Shown in pieces: positions 1-6,793 of a stretch of 64,000 nt of DNA. Position numbers and translations under genes: made by a program. Source of the stretch: Leptospira langatensis (GTDB taxonomy: Bacteria > Spirochaetota > Leptospiria > Leptospirales > Leptospiraceae); assembly GCF_004770615.1 (NCBI RefSeq), contig NZ_RQER01000007.1, forward strand, positions 1 through 64,000, given 5' to 3'. The notes below the pieces were generated by a model that saw only the letters and a list, made by a program, of their open reading frames with translations, searched no databases and was not told the origin of the DNA. Each line of letters starts with the position of its first letter. The stretch's first letter is position 1.

Positions 1-111
1 CAAAGGCCACTCTCTCCCGAGAAGCTCTCCTTCAGGCGTAAAGACCATATTAATTACGTCGCCCAACCCGTCAAACTCCTTTTGTATTATTTGATCCACT
101 TTTTTTAACAA
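1..111 (-). CDS. Partial unknown protein running off the left edge
   Basis: Reading leftward from a TTG codon at 109-111 there are 37 sense codons to the window edge, with an in-frame stop (121-123) just upstream. An AGGGG ribosome-binding-like run sits at 118-122, six bases before the TTG. The translated start reads MLKKVDQIIQKEFDGLGD and continues INMVFTPEGELLGREW, a balanced hydrophilic composition typical of real coding sequence. A GTG three codons further in is an alternative start. Too little is visible to name a family. The segment VINMVFTPEGELLG resembles the beta-hairpin of small regulatory domains such as Roadblock/LC7, but that is only an impression. It would be divergent from the lipoprotein at 281. 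Confidence 0.4.
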   Translation of the reverse strand, partial: MLKKVDQIIQKEFDGLGDVINMVFTPEGELLGREWPL

Positions 112-280
112 TTTCTGCCCCTAACAGCAATAGAATTCGGACCCTTCTCCTTATAAATCGAAGCTGATCGGCGGTATTTGAATCATCCTGGGTCTTTCTT
201 TTCATCCGTTTGTCTGAATTCTCAAGGCAAAATCCTATATTCAAAGTAAAGTCTAACAGCAAAAGGGCACGAAGAGAAGC

Positions 281-1078
281 ATGCGCAAAATACATTATAA
301 AACAATAATATATCTTCATCTCATTTCAATCGGCTTATTCGTAAACTGCTCTCCAGGTTCGGGAAACGGACCTTTACTTTTCCCAAATGGATTCGGATCT
401 TCTTCTTCCTCTCATGATCAGATCAAAATCGTACATCCTCATGTAGTTAGCGGAAGCAATGAAGTAGTTTCTGGATATACAACCCTAGCCACGTATGCAG
501 ACGGAACGCAAGCAGATGTTACATCGAATACGAATTGGACAACGAGTCTTCCGTATACGATTGCCTCAGACGGCTCTCTTCATCTCGCTGATAGTAACAC
601 ACCATTGAATAGCACAATCACAGGAACCGTAGACGGCGTGACGGATACGTTTCATCTTTCCGGATATTATGGTGCTCTTCTAAATTTTCAATCGAATGCT
701 GATCCGGCAGATCAATCTACTTCCTGTCCGGTTGCGATTGGAACAAGTATCTATTTAAAAGATAATCAAGACTCAACATTTACTTGGACGGACTATTCCT
801 ATCAATGGAATCCTCATACAGCAACGGGTTATTGCGATCCTACCGATGCTACTTGTAGTTTATTAAAGATCATCATCCCTGGACATAATCTATCCAACGA
901 TCAAATTATCTTAGAAGATGCTACGATCTATATGGACTTCACTACAAATAACTTTACCGGTAGCGTAATCATAAATGGAACTCCCGCGTGGGTAGGAGTG
1001 AACAATCCTCCTTGCCGAGGGATTTACTCTATTACTGGCTTTATTATGGAACAAGATGATAATCCGATTCCACATTAA
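281..1078 (+). CDS. Putative lipoprotein with bacterial Ig-like segment
   Basis: This 265-residue protein begins with a basic N-terminus, a hydrophobic stretch (residues 8-22) and Cys23 in the context LFVNC, which fits the relaxed leptospiral lipobox. Export and lipid modification are therefore inferred. Residues about 50-85 (VVSGSNEVVSGYTTLATY, then DGTQADVTSNTNWTTS) have the look of a bacterial Ig-like group 2 domain, usually found in surface-exposed or periplasmic proteins. A low-complexity Ser run (residues 40-44) follows the lipid anchor. Four further Cys residues in the second half could form disulfides. The start is the ATG at 281, with a purine-rich GAAGAGAAG immediately upstream. I do not recognise a specific function. 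Confidence 0.8.
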   Translation: MRKIHYKTIIYLHLISIGLFVNCSPGSGNGPLLFPNGFGSSSSSHDQIKIVHPHVVSGSNEVVSGYTTLATYADGTQADVTSNTNWTTSLPYTIASDGSLHLADSNTPLNSTITGTVDGVTDTFHLSGYYGALLNFQSNADPADQSTSCPVAIGTSIYLKDNQDSTFTWTDYSYQWNPHTATGYCDPTDATCSLLKIIIPGHNLSNDQIILEDATIYMDFTTNNFTGSVIINGTPAWVGVNNPPCRGIYSITGFIMEQDDNPIPH

Positions 1079-1089
1079 TTCTGGTGCAA

Positions 1090-1196
1090 GCGGTTCGTCG
1101 CGGCAGAGATACGGAGGGCTTTAGTCCTGGCAAAGCCAGGATGAGCGCGGCTGCGCGAACCCGAAGTAGCTCGTTCTGAGCGAAGCGAAGAGCCGC
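1090..1196 (+). repeat. GC-rich structured intergenic element
   Basis: Between the lipoprotein and the ArsR-type gene lies a stretch much richer in GC than its surroundings. It contains a perfect 7-bp hairpin with an AAA loop (TCCTGGC 1125-1131 / GCCAGGA 1135-1141), enclosed by an outer inverted repeat GGTTCG (1092-1097) / CGAACC (1156-1161). A third inverted pair, GCTC 1169-1172 / GAGC 1178-1181, follows. No open frame with a ribosome-binding site covers it. Nested stems suggest a REP-like interspersed element or a structured 3' UTR. No T-run follows the stems, so it is not a standard intrinsic terminator. Confidence 0.45.
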
Positions 1197-1280
1197 CCAA
1201 GTCTTCCCCTTAAGATTTATAGAACCATAGAATTTCTGAGTGAAATTTAAATTTAGTTTCGCTTTTTAGATTGATAAATC

Positions 1281-1299
1281 TCGATATATCGATTTTCTA
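1281..1299. promoter_or_regulatory. Palindromic operator candidate before the ArsR-type gene
   Basis: TCGATATATCGA at 1281-1292 is a perfect 12-bp palindrome. The overlapping sequence ATATCGATTTTCTA (1286-1299) recurs with one extra T at 1693-1707, before the downstream oxidoreductase gene. The box ends nine bases before the ATG at 1308, where a bound dimer would block initiation. ArsR-family proteins typically autoregulate through such palindromes. Autoregulation is inferred here. Confidence 0.5.
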
Positions 1300-1307
1300 T
1301 AAGTACG

Positions 1308-1613
1308 ATGGATATTCTCAAAATAACAAAGGCGATCGGCAATGAGACCCGTTTGAATATTCTTGAATGGCTCAAAAGCCCGGAATCAAACTTTGGGCCC
1401 CAGGAAATCGGAGATTTTCAAAAGGATGGGGTTTGCGTAACTCTCATCCAAGAGAAGAGCGAATTAGGACAATCTACGGTATCCCATTATCTTTCGATCC
1501 TATTGGGAGCAAATCTCCTGAAAGCCAAACGAATCGGTCAATGGACTTTTTATAAGCGAAATGAAGAAACGATTCGAGCCTATCTGGAGTCCTTGAAACA
1601 AAAAATCAGATAG
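1308..1613 (+). CDS. ArsR-family winged-helix transcriptional regulator
   Basis: The 101-residue product is the usual size of a stand-alone ArsR/SmtB repressor. The N-terminus ITKAIGNETRLNILEWLK matches the conserved alpha-1/alpha-2 opening. The recognition helix region is QSTVSHYLSILLGANLLKA, and a wing follows (KRIGQWTFYKRNEE). Cys30 in DGVCVTLI is the only cysteine, so the classical CxC metal site is absent; the protein may sense something other than metal. It lies 125 bp upstream of the luciferase-like oxidoreductase, and both genes carry a shared box in their upstream regions. No clear ribosome-binding site precedes the ATG at 1308, so translation could be leaderless. Confidence 0.9.
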   Translation: MDILKITKAIGNETRLNILEWLKSPESNFGPQEIGDFQKDGVCVTLIQEKSELGQSTVSHYLSILLGANLLKAKRIGQWTFYKRNEETIRAYLESLKQKIR

Positions 1614-1692
1614 GAAGCCAGAGCATATTCGCGAGTAGTTCCGTTTGCAAAGACCGGATAAATCCCGTTCGGAAAACATTTTATTTGCGAAC

Positions 1693-1715
1693 ATATCGAT
1701 TTTTCTAGATATCTA
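1693..1715. promoter_or_regulatory. Operator candidate before the LLM oxidoreductase
   Basis: ATATCGATTTTTCTA (1693-1707) repeats the box found at 1286-1299 with a single inserted T. It runs into a perfect 10-bp palindrome, TAGATATCTA, at 1706-1715. A TATAAG at 1718-1723 could be a -10 element. Two related boxes before two adjacent genes suggest that the ArsR-type protein controls both. Confidence 0.5.
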
Positions 1716-1738
1716 AATATAAGAATAGAGGATATAGG

Positions 1739-2701
1739 ATGCTTACGGTAAAAATAAGTGATAAGGAAGAAAACAAGGGATACTCTTCCATGTTTCAGAA
1801 AGGAAAACTGACCTTAGGTGTTTTCTTTCCTATAGAATCTTTTGAAGGCGCAAAGCCTACGATGTCCAAACAGATCGAACTAGCGCAAAGGGCAGAACAA
1901 GGAGGCTTCTCCGCTTTATGGTTCCGAGATGTTCCTTTATTGGATCCTACTTTCGGTGATATAGGACAGGTTTTCGATCCTTTCGTGTATTTAGGATATA
2001 TCGCCGCTCAAACAAATTCCATTGCGCTTGCGACTGGCTCGATCATCTTGCCGATCAGGCATCCGATCCATACAGCAAAGGCAGCCGCTTCAGTTGATCA
2101 ACTCAGTCAGGGAAGATTGGTTTTAGGGATCGCTTCCGGAGACAGGCCAGTAGAGTATCCTCTTCTCGGTCTAAACTTTGAGAGAAGAGGAGAGATATTC
2201 AGGAAGCATTTAGGTGATTTTAGAAAGTATCTGGAAAATGAATTTCCGGAAATCCAAACGGAATACGGCACGATAAGAAGTGTCGATTTAGTACCAAAAC
2301 CTTTTGCGAAAGGGATTCCCACTTTAGTTACTGGGTTCAGTCAGCAATCTCTCAAGTGGATCGCGGAAAACGCGGATGGCTGGATCTCCTATCCTAGACC
2401 ACTCGATCAACAAATGAAGATCGTCTCAAGTTGGAGAGAAACCGTCGAAGAAGTTTGGGGAGAAAAATTTCTTCCCTTTGCACAGTCTTTATATATCGAC
2501 TTGCAAAGCCAACCGGATGCCTCTCCTAAAAATATTCACCTTGGCTTTAGCTCCGGTAGAAAATTCCTTACCGAAGTTTTGATCATTCTGAAAGAGATAG
2601 GGGTCAATCATGTGGTATTAAATTTAAAATATGGGAGAAGACCTGCTTCGGAAGTCTTAGAAGAATTGATCCAATTTGTCCTCCCTGCACTCGGTCTATA
2701 G
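1739..2701 (+). CDS. Luciferase-like (LLM class) flavin oxidoreductase
   Basis: The 320-residue protein has the TIM-barrel pattern of bacterial luciferase-like monooxygenases. The segment FSALWFRDVPLLDPTFGD gives way to TNSIALATGSIILPIRHP, then the canonical DQLSQGRLVLGIASGDRP motif (about residues 121-138). It most resembles the TIGR03571-type subgroup of uncharacterised LLM oxidoreductases. Such enzymes use reduced FMN or F420 to oxidise small organics; the substrate is unknown. The ATG at 1739 follows AGAGGA by about six bases. A second Met (residue 18, before FQKGKLTLGVFFP) is the start that the family core would require, so the first 17 residues may be extra. It is probably regulated by the neighbouring ArsR-type protein. 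Confidence 0.88.
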   Translation: MLTVKISDKEENKGYSSMFQKGKLTLGVFFPIESFEGAKPTMSKQIELAQRAEQGGFSALWFRDVPLLDPTFGDIGQVFDPFVYLGYIAAQTNSIALATGSIILPIRHPIHTAKAAASVDQLSQGRLVLGIASGDRPVEYPLLGLNFERRGEIFRKHLGDFRKYLENEFPEIQTEYGTIRSVDLVPKPFAKGIPTLVTGFSQQSLKWIAENADGWISYPRPLDQQMKIVSSWRETVEEVWGEKFLPFAQSLYIDLQSQPDASPKNIHLGFSSGRKFLTEVLIILKEIGVNHVVLNLKYGRRPASEVLEELIQFVLPALGL

Positions 2702-2844
2702 AGGATCTCCGCTTTAGCGAAGCAAGAATCACAACGAAATGTTGCAAAAAAGTATCGGTTTTCGGATGAAAAAGGAAATCTAATTTGGGATCTAGAATTT
2801 CAAGTTTCTTGCAAATAGAGAAGGCTCGAAAATTTTACCTATAG

Positions 2845-3852
2845 ATGAGTTCGTATTTTTCTCCGGGAAAATCGGAGCAAAACCTTAACTTTCCAAGCCT
2901 GCCGAAAGCCAAAAAAGGCGCGAGAGCCTTGGTAGTTGCCGGTGGGGGAATGAAGGGTTCTTTCGCAGGCGGCGCATTGTATGCGATCAACCAGGCCGTC
3001 CCTTCTACTTTTTTTGATCTGATCTTAGGAGTATCTTCCGGTTCTTGTGCGGCCGCTTATTATACTACGGGTTATGAGACAAGCCACGAAGAAGGCTTGA
3101 GAACCCTGGATATCTGGCGAAAGGAACTGACCGGAAACCAATTGATCTCCTTCTTGAATCCGTTTCGTGGCAAAACCTTTCTAGACCAGGAATACTTGAT
3201 CGATTATCTGTTTGGTACAAAGTATAGACTTCCTGCGGAGTATTTGGAGAAGAAGGAGACCTCCCCTTTCTATGTTGTGGTCACGAATCTGGCCAAGGCA
3301 CGTGCCGAATACGTGAAAGCAACTGCGTCTAACGTATTGAATTTATTGAAGGCGGCAACTTCCCTTCCCATAGCTACCAGGGGAAAATGGAAATTGGATG
3401 GCCAATACTATGGGGACGGAGGGATTTCCGATCCGATCCCGGTAGAATCCGTCATCCAAGCCGGATACAAGGACATTACAGTTGTATTGAATAGTCCGGA
3501 AGACGAGTTATCGGACCCCATTCCGAGATTCCAAGGCTGGCTTTCCTATCCTTCCGATAAAAAGCTATCTCATATGATCACTCGCGTGCATCATACCATG
3601 TACAACAGAGCGGTTCATATAATCCAATCCCCTCCCAAAGGAGTGAAGATCCGGGTCATTTCACCGGATGAATCCGAACTCAGCATGGTAAGCACAAGTT
3701 CCAGATTGCTAAACCGCTCCGTGACTAAGGGAATGGAAGCCGGCCAAAGACTAGTAGCAAACCTTCTTGCGGAGGTGTCCGAGCTAAAGAACAAATCCAA
3801 ACTTCTTAGGAAACTCTTTGTTCCTGTCATTCGTCCGGAAGGAAAGAAATAG
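2845..3852 (+). CDS. Patatin-like phospholipase
   Basis: This 335-residue protein carries the hallmarks of the patatin lipase family: an oxyanion-hole glycine loop VVAGGGMKGSF (about residues 31-41), the nucleophile elbow GVSSGS in place of GxSxG (about residues 62-67), and the dyad Asp in DGGISDPIPV (about residues 192-201). No signal peptide is visible, so it is probably a cytoplasmic or membrane-associated acyl hydrolase acting on phospholipids. Length and motif spacing fit short bacterial RssA/YlbK-like members. The gene ends five bases before the converging gene at 3858. The ATG at 2845 has no strong ribosome-binding site; a GAGAAGG is 19 bases upstream. Confidence 0.9.
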   Translation: MSSYFSPGKSEQNLNFPSLPKAKKGARALVVAGGGMKGSFAGGALYAINQAVPSTFFDLILGVSSGSCAAAYYTTGYETSHEEGLRTLDIWRKELTGNQLISFLNPFRGKTFLDQEYLIDYLFGTKYRLPAEYLEKKETSPFYVVVTNLAKARAEYVKATASNVLNLLKAATSLPIATRGKWKLDGQYYGDGGISDPIPVESVIQAGYKDITVVLNSPEDELSDPIPRFQGWLSYPSDKKLSHMITRVHHTMYNRAVHIIQSPPKGVKIRVISPDESELSMVSTSSRLLNRSVTKGMEAGQRLVANLLAEVSELKNKSKLLRKLFVPVIRPEGKK

Positions 3853-3857
3853 AAAGA

Positions 3858-4703
3858 TTAGGCAGCCGCTCTCCAACCCATACTTCTCCAGCGTTCCTTC
3901 TTCTTAAAATCCGTAACTGTGGAATAATATAAGGTGCGAACGGAATGTTGGCTCATTCCCAAATAATATGCAATTTTTCTAAAGCTCTTTTCTTCGGGAA
4001 CCCCGGAATGTCGATCGGACCAATGTTTTCTGGCTCCATTCCATCTGGTCCTATTCTGCGATTCAGTATGATATAGGGATTGGAACAATCGTTTCAGTTG
4101 ATCCTCAGCATTCCTCTTTCGGATCCTGCTCCTGATCTCTTCCTCCCGGTCCGAATCGAAGTACTGTCGGATCCCCAGTCCCAGCCAACTCAATCTCTGT
4201 TTAAATATCCTGCATTCCTTTAGATTCAGTCGTATCCTATGCTTCATCTTGATTACTAGAGAAGCCAGCGGATCCAATTGATCGAGTGTCTCTCTTACCA
4301 GAAGAGAGATCTCCTTAGCTTGCTCCAATATGTCTTGGGTAAAATCATACGTGCTCGCCTTTGGAAATCGATCCGTATAGAAATCGTCGGTGACGATCTC
4401 CATCTTAGCGCGGATCACATTCTTCTTTTTCTGGTTCAAGACCAAATGTTTAACGTATGTAGTTAAGAATGCCGGGAAATTCGTATAATTCCCTTCTTGG
4501 TATACTTTCATTATATGTTCCACATCATGAACCAATTTCAAAACAATATCAGCGCAAGAATCGTCGTCTAAACGGAATTTTCTCCTGGAGAGCGCCCAGG
4601 CCCAACCCCAAGCCTCCTTTAAGAAAAGATCAGGATCCCCATTTCTATAATAGAACTCCAGAGAGGAGATCAGCTTCTGGTCCCATTCCAAATTTGAATA
4701 CAT
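3858..4703 (-). CDS. Divergent sigma-70-like protein
   Basis: This 281-residue protein has no strong named match from memory, but its layout is that of a small sigma factor. An N-terminal helical part (DSCADIVLKLVHDVEHI, then FPAFLTTYVKHLVLNQKKK) resembles region 2. The C-terminal FRKIAYYLGMSQHSVRTLYY is a helix-turn-helix like region 4. The middle (residues about 130-215) is longer and more basic than in ECF sigma factors, with many Arg-Lys-Glu residues. A relative of sigma factors or a DNA-binding regulator with that ancestry is the best guess. The ATG at 4703 is clear. The gene converges on the patatin gene and appears monocistronic. Confidence 0.6.
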   Translation of the reverse strand: MYSNLEWDQKLISSLEFYYRNGDPDLFLKEAWGWAWALSRRKFRLDDDSCADIVLKLVHDVEHIMKVYQEGNYTNFPAFLTTYVKHLVLNQKKKNVIRAKMEIVTDDFYTDRFPKASTYDFTQDILEQAKEISLLVRETLDQLDPLASLVIKMKHRIRLNLKECRIFKQRLSWLGLGIRQYFDSDREEEIRSRIRKRNAEDQLKRLFQSLYHTESQNRTRWNGARKHWSDRHSGVPEEKSFRKIAYYLGMSQHSVRTLYYSTVTDFKKKERWRSMGWRAAA

Positions 4704-4913
4704 GCGTCGGATTTAAGAAGAAGGTTCTTCCTACACGAGTATTATAAAGTCGGAATGAGGCGCATTATATCCTGAATTCGGAATTAAAGCGTAATTATGA
4801 TCTCTTTTCCTATATTCGAACGAAGTTGAAACCTAAAACCATATATGTAGGGTCTTAAGAATGAAATACGATCCGAGAGAGCCTTCTTTCCGGATCGATA
4901 AGAGGGGAATATT

Positions 4914-5297
4914 ATGAATCTATTCATTAGATATTCGGCAATCGCATTGTTGTTTGCCGGATCCGTATGGGCGCAGCCTGCAGGAGGTCCTCCTCCGAGA
5001 GAAGACAAATGCCGCACGGAAAGGGAAACCTATTGTAAGGATATGAAACATGGTCCGGAACTCCATCGCTGCTTGGAAGATAATTCCTCCAAACTCTCTG
5101 CGACTTGCAAGGCTCACCTTGCGGAGATGAAAGACAGGCATGAAAAGTTCAAGGCAGCTTGTGCCGACGATGAGAGCAAGTATTGCAAGAACGTAGACAG
5201 GGGCCCGGCCCATATGAAATGCTTAAGAGAAAACGAAAGTAAACTCTCCGCCGCTTGCAAAGCCGCCCTCCCACCTCCTCCACCGGATCGCAGATAA
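4914..5297 (+). CDS. Secreted Cys-rich GLG1-type repeat protein
   Basis: The 127-residue precursor has a signal peptide (residues 1-20, cleavage after VWA). Two copies of a Cys-rich module follow: CRTERETYCKDMKHGPE with downstream CLEDNSSKLSATC, and CADDESKYCKNVDRGPA with downstream CLRENESKLSAAC. This C-x7-8-YC-x9-10-CL-x8-11-C spacing matches the cysteine-rich GLG1 repeat known from the Golgi apparatus protein 1 family and from scattered bacterial periplasmic proteins. The tail is Pro-rich (PPPPPDRR). A role in the periplasm is inferred; the biochemical function is unknown. The ATG at 4914 has an AGGGG ribosome-binding site about ten bases upstream. A strong terminator follows. Confidence 0.82.
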   Translation: MNLFIRYSAIALLFAGSVWAQPAGGPPPREDKCRTERETYCKDMKHGPELHRCLEDNSSKLSATCKAHLAEMKDRHEKFKAACADDESKYCKNVDRGPAHMKCLRENESKLSAACKAALPPPPPDRR

Positions 5298-5311
5298 TCC
5301 GAACGTGTTAG

Positions 5312-5340
5312 AAAGGCCCTGCACGTTAGGGCCTTTTCTT
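5312..5340 (+). terminator. Intrinsic terminator after the Cys-rich gene
   Basis: A perfect 9-bp stem, AAAGGCCCT (5312-5320) / AGGGCCTTT (5328-5336), has a 7-base loop and is followed by a T-rich tail. It lies 15 bases after the stop codon at 5297. Confidence 0.85.
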
Positions 5341-5405
5341 CGCATATTTTCCATTGACGTCCAGTCTCTCCGGATTAAACAGACCTGGGAGCTATATTAG
5401 AAAAA

Positions 5406-6074
5406 ATGCGCAGACTGCTATTCATTGGGATTATTTTATTTTCTTTCACTCATTGCCCGGCACCGAGTGTTCACGGAAAATTCATCATTACAGATCCATT
5501 AAATAAGAAACAGGCGATCTTGCCTGAAGATGTGATCATCTTTAGAGAATCCCTCCCGCCTGGTATAAAGGAATCGAAAGAATACTTCGAAGTTGAGAAG
5601 TCTTATAGCCAAAAGATAGAATTGATAGGAAAGATCGAGGTCTTTCTGGAAACGGGTTTAACCATGATGCCTGGGATCACCGTCAGACCTTATTTTATCA
5701 GTGAAGAAGATGAAGGTATCTTAGGGAAGTACTGCAGAAATAACGTCTTAATCGTTCTGCCTGTTCCTTTGATCAATGTGATCAATCCTCTCGGGTGGCC
5801 TTGCTTAGCTATGAGTAATTATGCAGGAAGATCCGGCGAGGCAGTGGCTTATCAGGACGCTGTCCGAGAAAAAGTGATCCGAGAGAAAGCCGCAGCTAAC
5901 GGGGCCAATATCGTATTCATGCTCAAAGTTACGAAAGGACTGAAAGGCATAGTTTCGCAGGCATTGAATCAGGCAGGCTCACTTGCAGGGACCGCATCCA
6001 TCATAAACAATATTGAGAACTGGGAGATCTATGGGATCCACGTCTTAGACAAGAGCTACTACCAAAGAAAATAG
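5406..6074 (+). CDS. Putative lipoprotein of unknown function
   Basis: The 222-residue protein starts with MRRLLFIGIILFSFTHC, a short signal peptide with a lipidatable Cys17. The mature part has no family I recognise. It contains a hydrophobic stretch, NVLIVLPVPLINVINPLGWP (about residues 117-136), and a small-residue-rich segment near the C-terminus (ALNQAGSLAGTASIINN) that could be membrane-associated. The middle YQDAVREKVIREKAAANGAN followed by VFMLKV recalls leptospiral lipoproteins that gather paralogue-type oligomer components, but this is not diagnostic. It is monocistronic, between two intrinsic terminators. The ATG at 5406 is the only plausible start for the signal peptide. Confidence 0.75.
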   Translation: MRRLLFIGIILFSFTHCPAPSVHGKFIITDPLNKKQAILPEDVIIFRESLPPGIKESKEYFEVEKSYSQKIELIGKIEVFLETGLTMMPGITVRPYFISEEDEGILGKYCRNNVLIVLPVPLINVINPLGWPCLAMSNYAGRSGEAVAYQDAVREKVIREKAAANGANIVFMLKVTKGLKGIVSQALNQAGSLAGTASIINNIENWEIYGIHVLDKSYYQRK

Positions 6075-6086
6075 ATCCTGGCGTTA

Positions 6087-6114
6087 AAGGCGCTTATCGT
6101 TAGCGCCTCTTTTC
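6087..6114. terminator. Terminator between converging genes
   Basis: AGGCGCT (6088-6094) / AGCGCCT (6102-6108) forms a 7-bp stem with a 7-base loop, followed by CTTTTC. It sits between the stop at 6074 (plus) and the stop at 6128 (minus). It may serve both strands, although the T-run favours the plus strand. Confidence 0.75.
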
Positions 6115-6127
6115 TTCAGAGAGTTGC

Positions 6128-6697
6128 TTACGCCGGCAAGATCCCAGTATCGTAATCGTCCACGGAAGAAGGGATCGGAGTGCAACCCGGCAGCTTGGTC
6201 CAATCAGGTTCATCCCCTATATGTCTATAGGTATGACTCCAAAGGATCCGATCTTTCAGGACCAAAAAGGCACCTGGCATTCTCAAGATATTTCGTCCTT
6301 GGACTCCGTAAAAATTCCCTTTGGTAAGAGCTCTGACCGCGCTTACCCAAACCTCCGGTCCCGCTAATTCGATCAAATTTCCTTCCGAAATTTTCAAATA
6401 TTCGTAAAGACCTGCGTCCGGATCGGAGATGGCGCTTGCCTCCGGCCAGAATCTTGAAAAAAATTCTTCTCCTTCTCTTACAGAATCAGGATGAACGAAC
6501 AATATAGGCGGGAAGGCAGAGACCCGAGAGCTGATCTGTCTAAGATCCTCCACAGTCTCTCTACAAAAAATACATCCTAAATGTCGGAGATAGATGAGTA
6601 AACTAGGCTTCTGAGGAATATTATCCCCCAAAACCGTTCCGATCAGCCTTCTGCCTTTGACCGGATATTCCAAGACTTCTTTCGGTAGAAATTTCAT
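6128..6697 (-). CDS. SelL-related peroxiredoxin-like redox protein
   Basis: The 189-residue product has a thioredoxin-like fold of the AhpC-TSA_2 type. The redox motif is GCIFC (Cys42 and Cys45) after the strand PSLLIYLRHL, followed by the helix RETVEDLRQI. In SelL selenoproteins of marine bacteria the two cysteines are selenocysteines; here both are encoded as ordinary Cys. The second half keeps the strand pattern PPILFVHPDS and the cis-Pro-like segment RMPGAFLVLKDRILW. The protein is probably cytoplasmic and reduces peroxides or protein disulfides; substrates are unknown. The ATG at 6697 is supported by the N-terminal strand alignment. It stands 96 bp downstream of the secernin-type gene on the same strand. 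Confidence 0.78.
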   Translation of the reverse strand: MKFLPKEVLEYPVKGRRLIGTVLGDNIPQKPSLLIYLRHLGCIFCRETVEDLRQISSRVSAFPPILFVHPDSVREGEEFFSRFWPEASAISDPDAGLYEYLKISEGNLIELAGPEVWVSAVRALTKGNFYGVQGRNILRMPGAFLVLKDRILWSHTYRHIGDEPDWTKLPGCTPIPSSVDDYDTGILPA

Positions 6698-6793
6698 CTG
6701 AGTTGGAATCTATTCTTTAGACAGATCCAAAAATCCGTCTCCTTCCAATTTCGGGCCGTTTTCTTTTCCGATCCATCCAGACATTTTCCTTGT

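Noticed and set aside
71..319. Minus-strand 82-residue frame at the left end
   Set aside because: It overlaps the lipoprotein start and has Cys/Leu-rich low-quality composition; the neighbouring frame at 1-111 with a ribosome-binding site is more gene-like.
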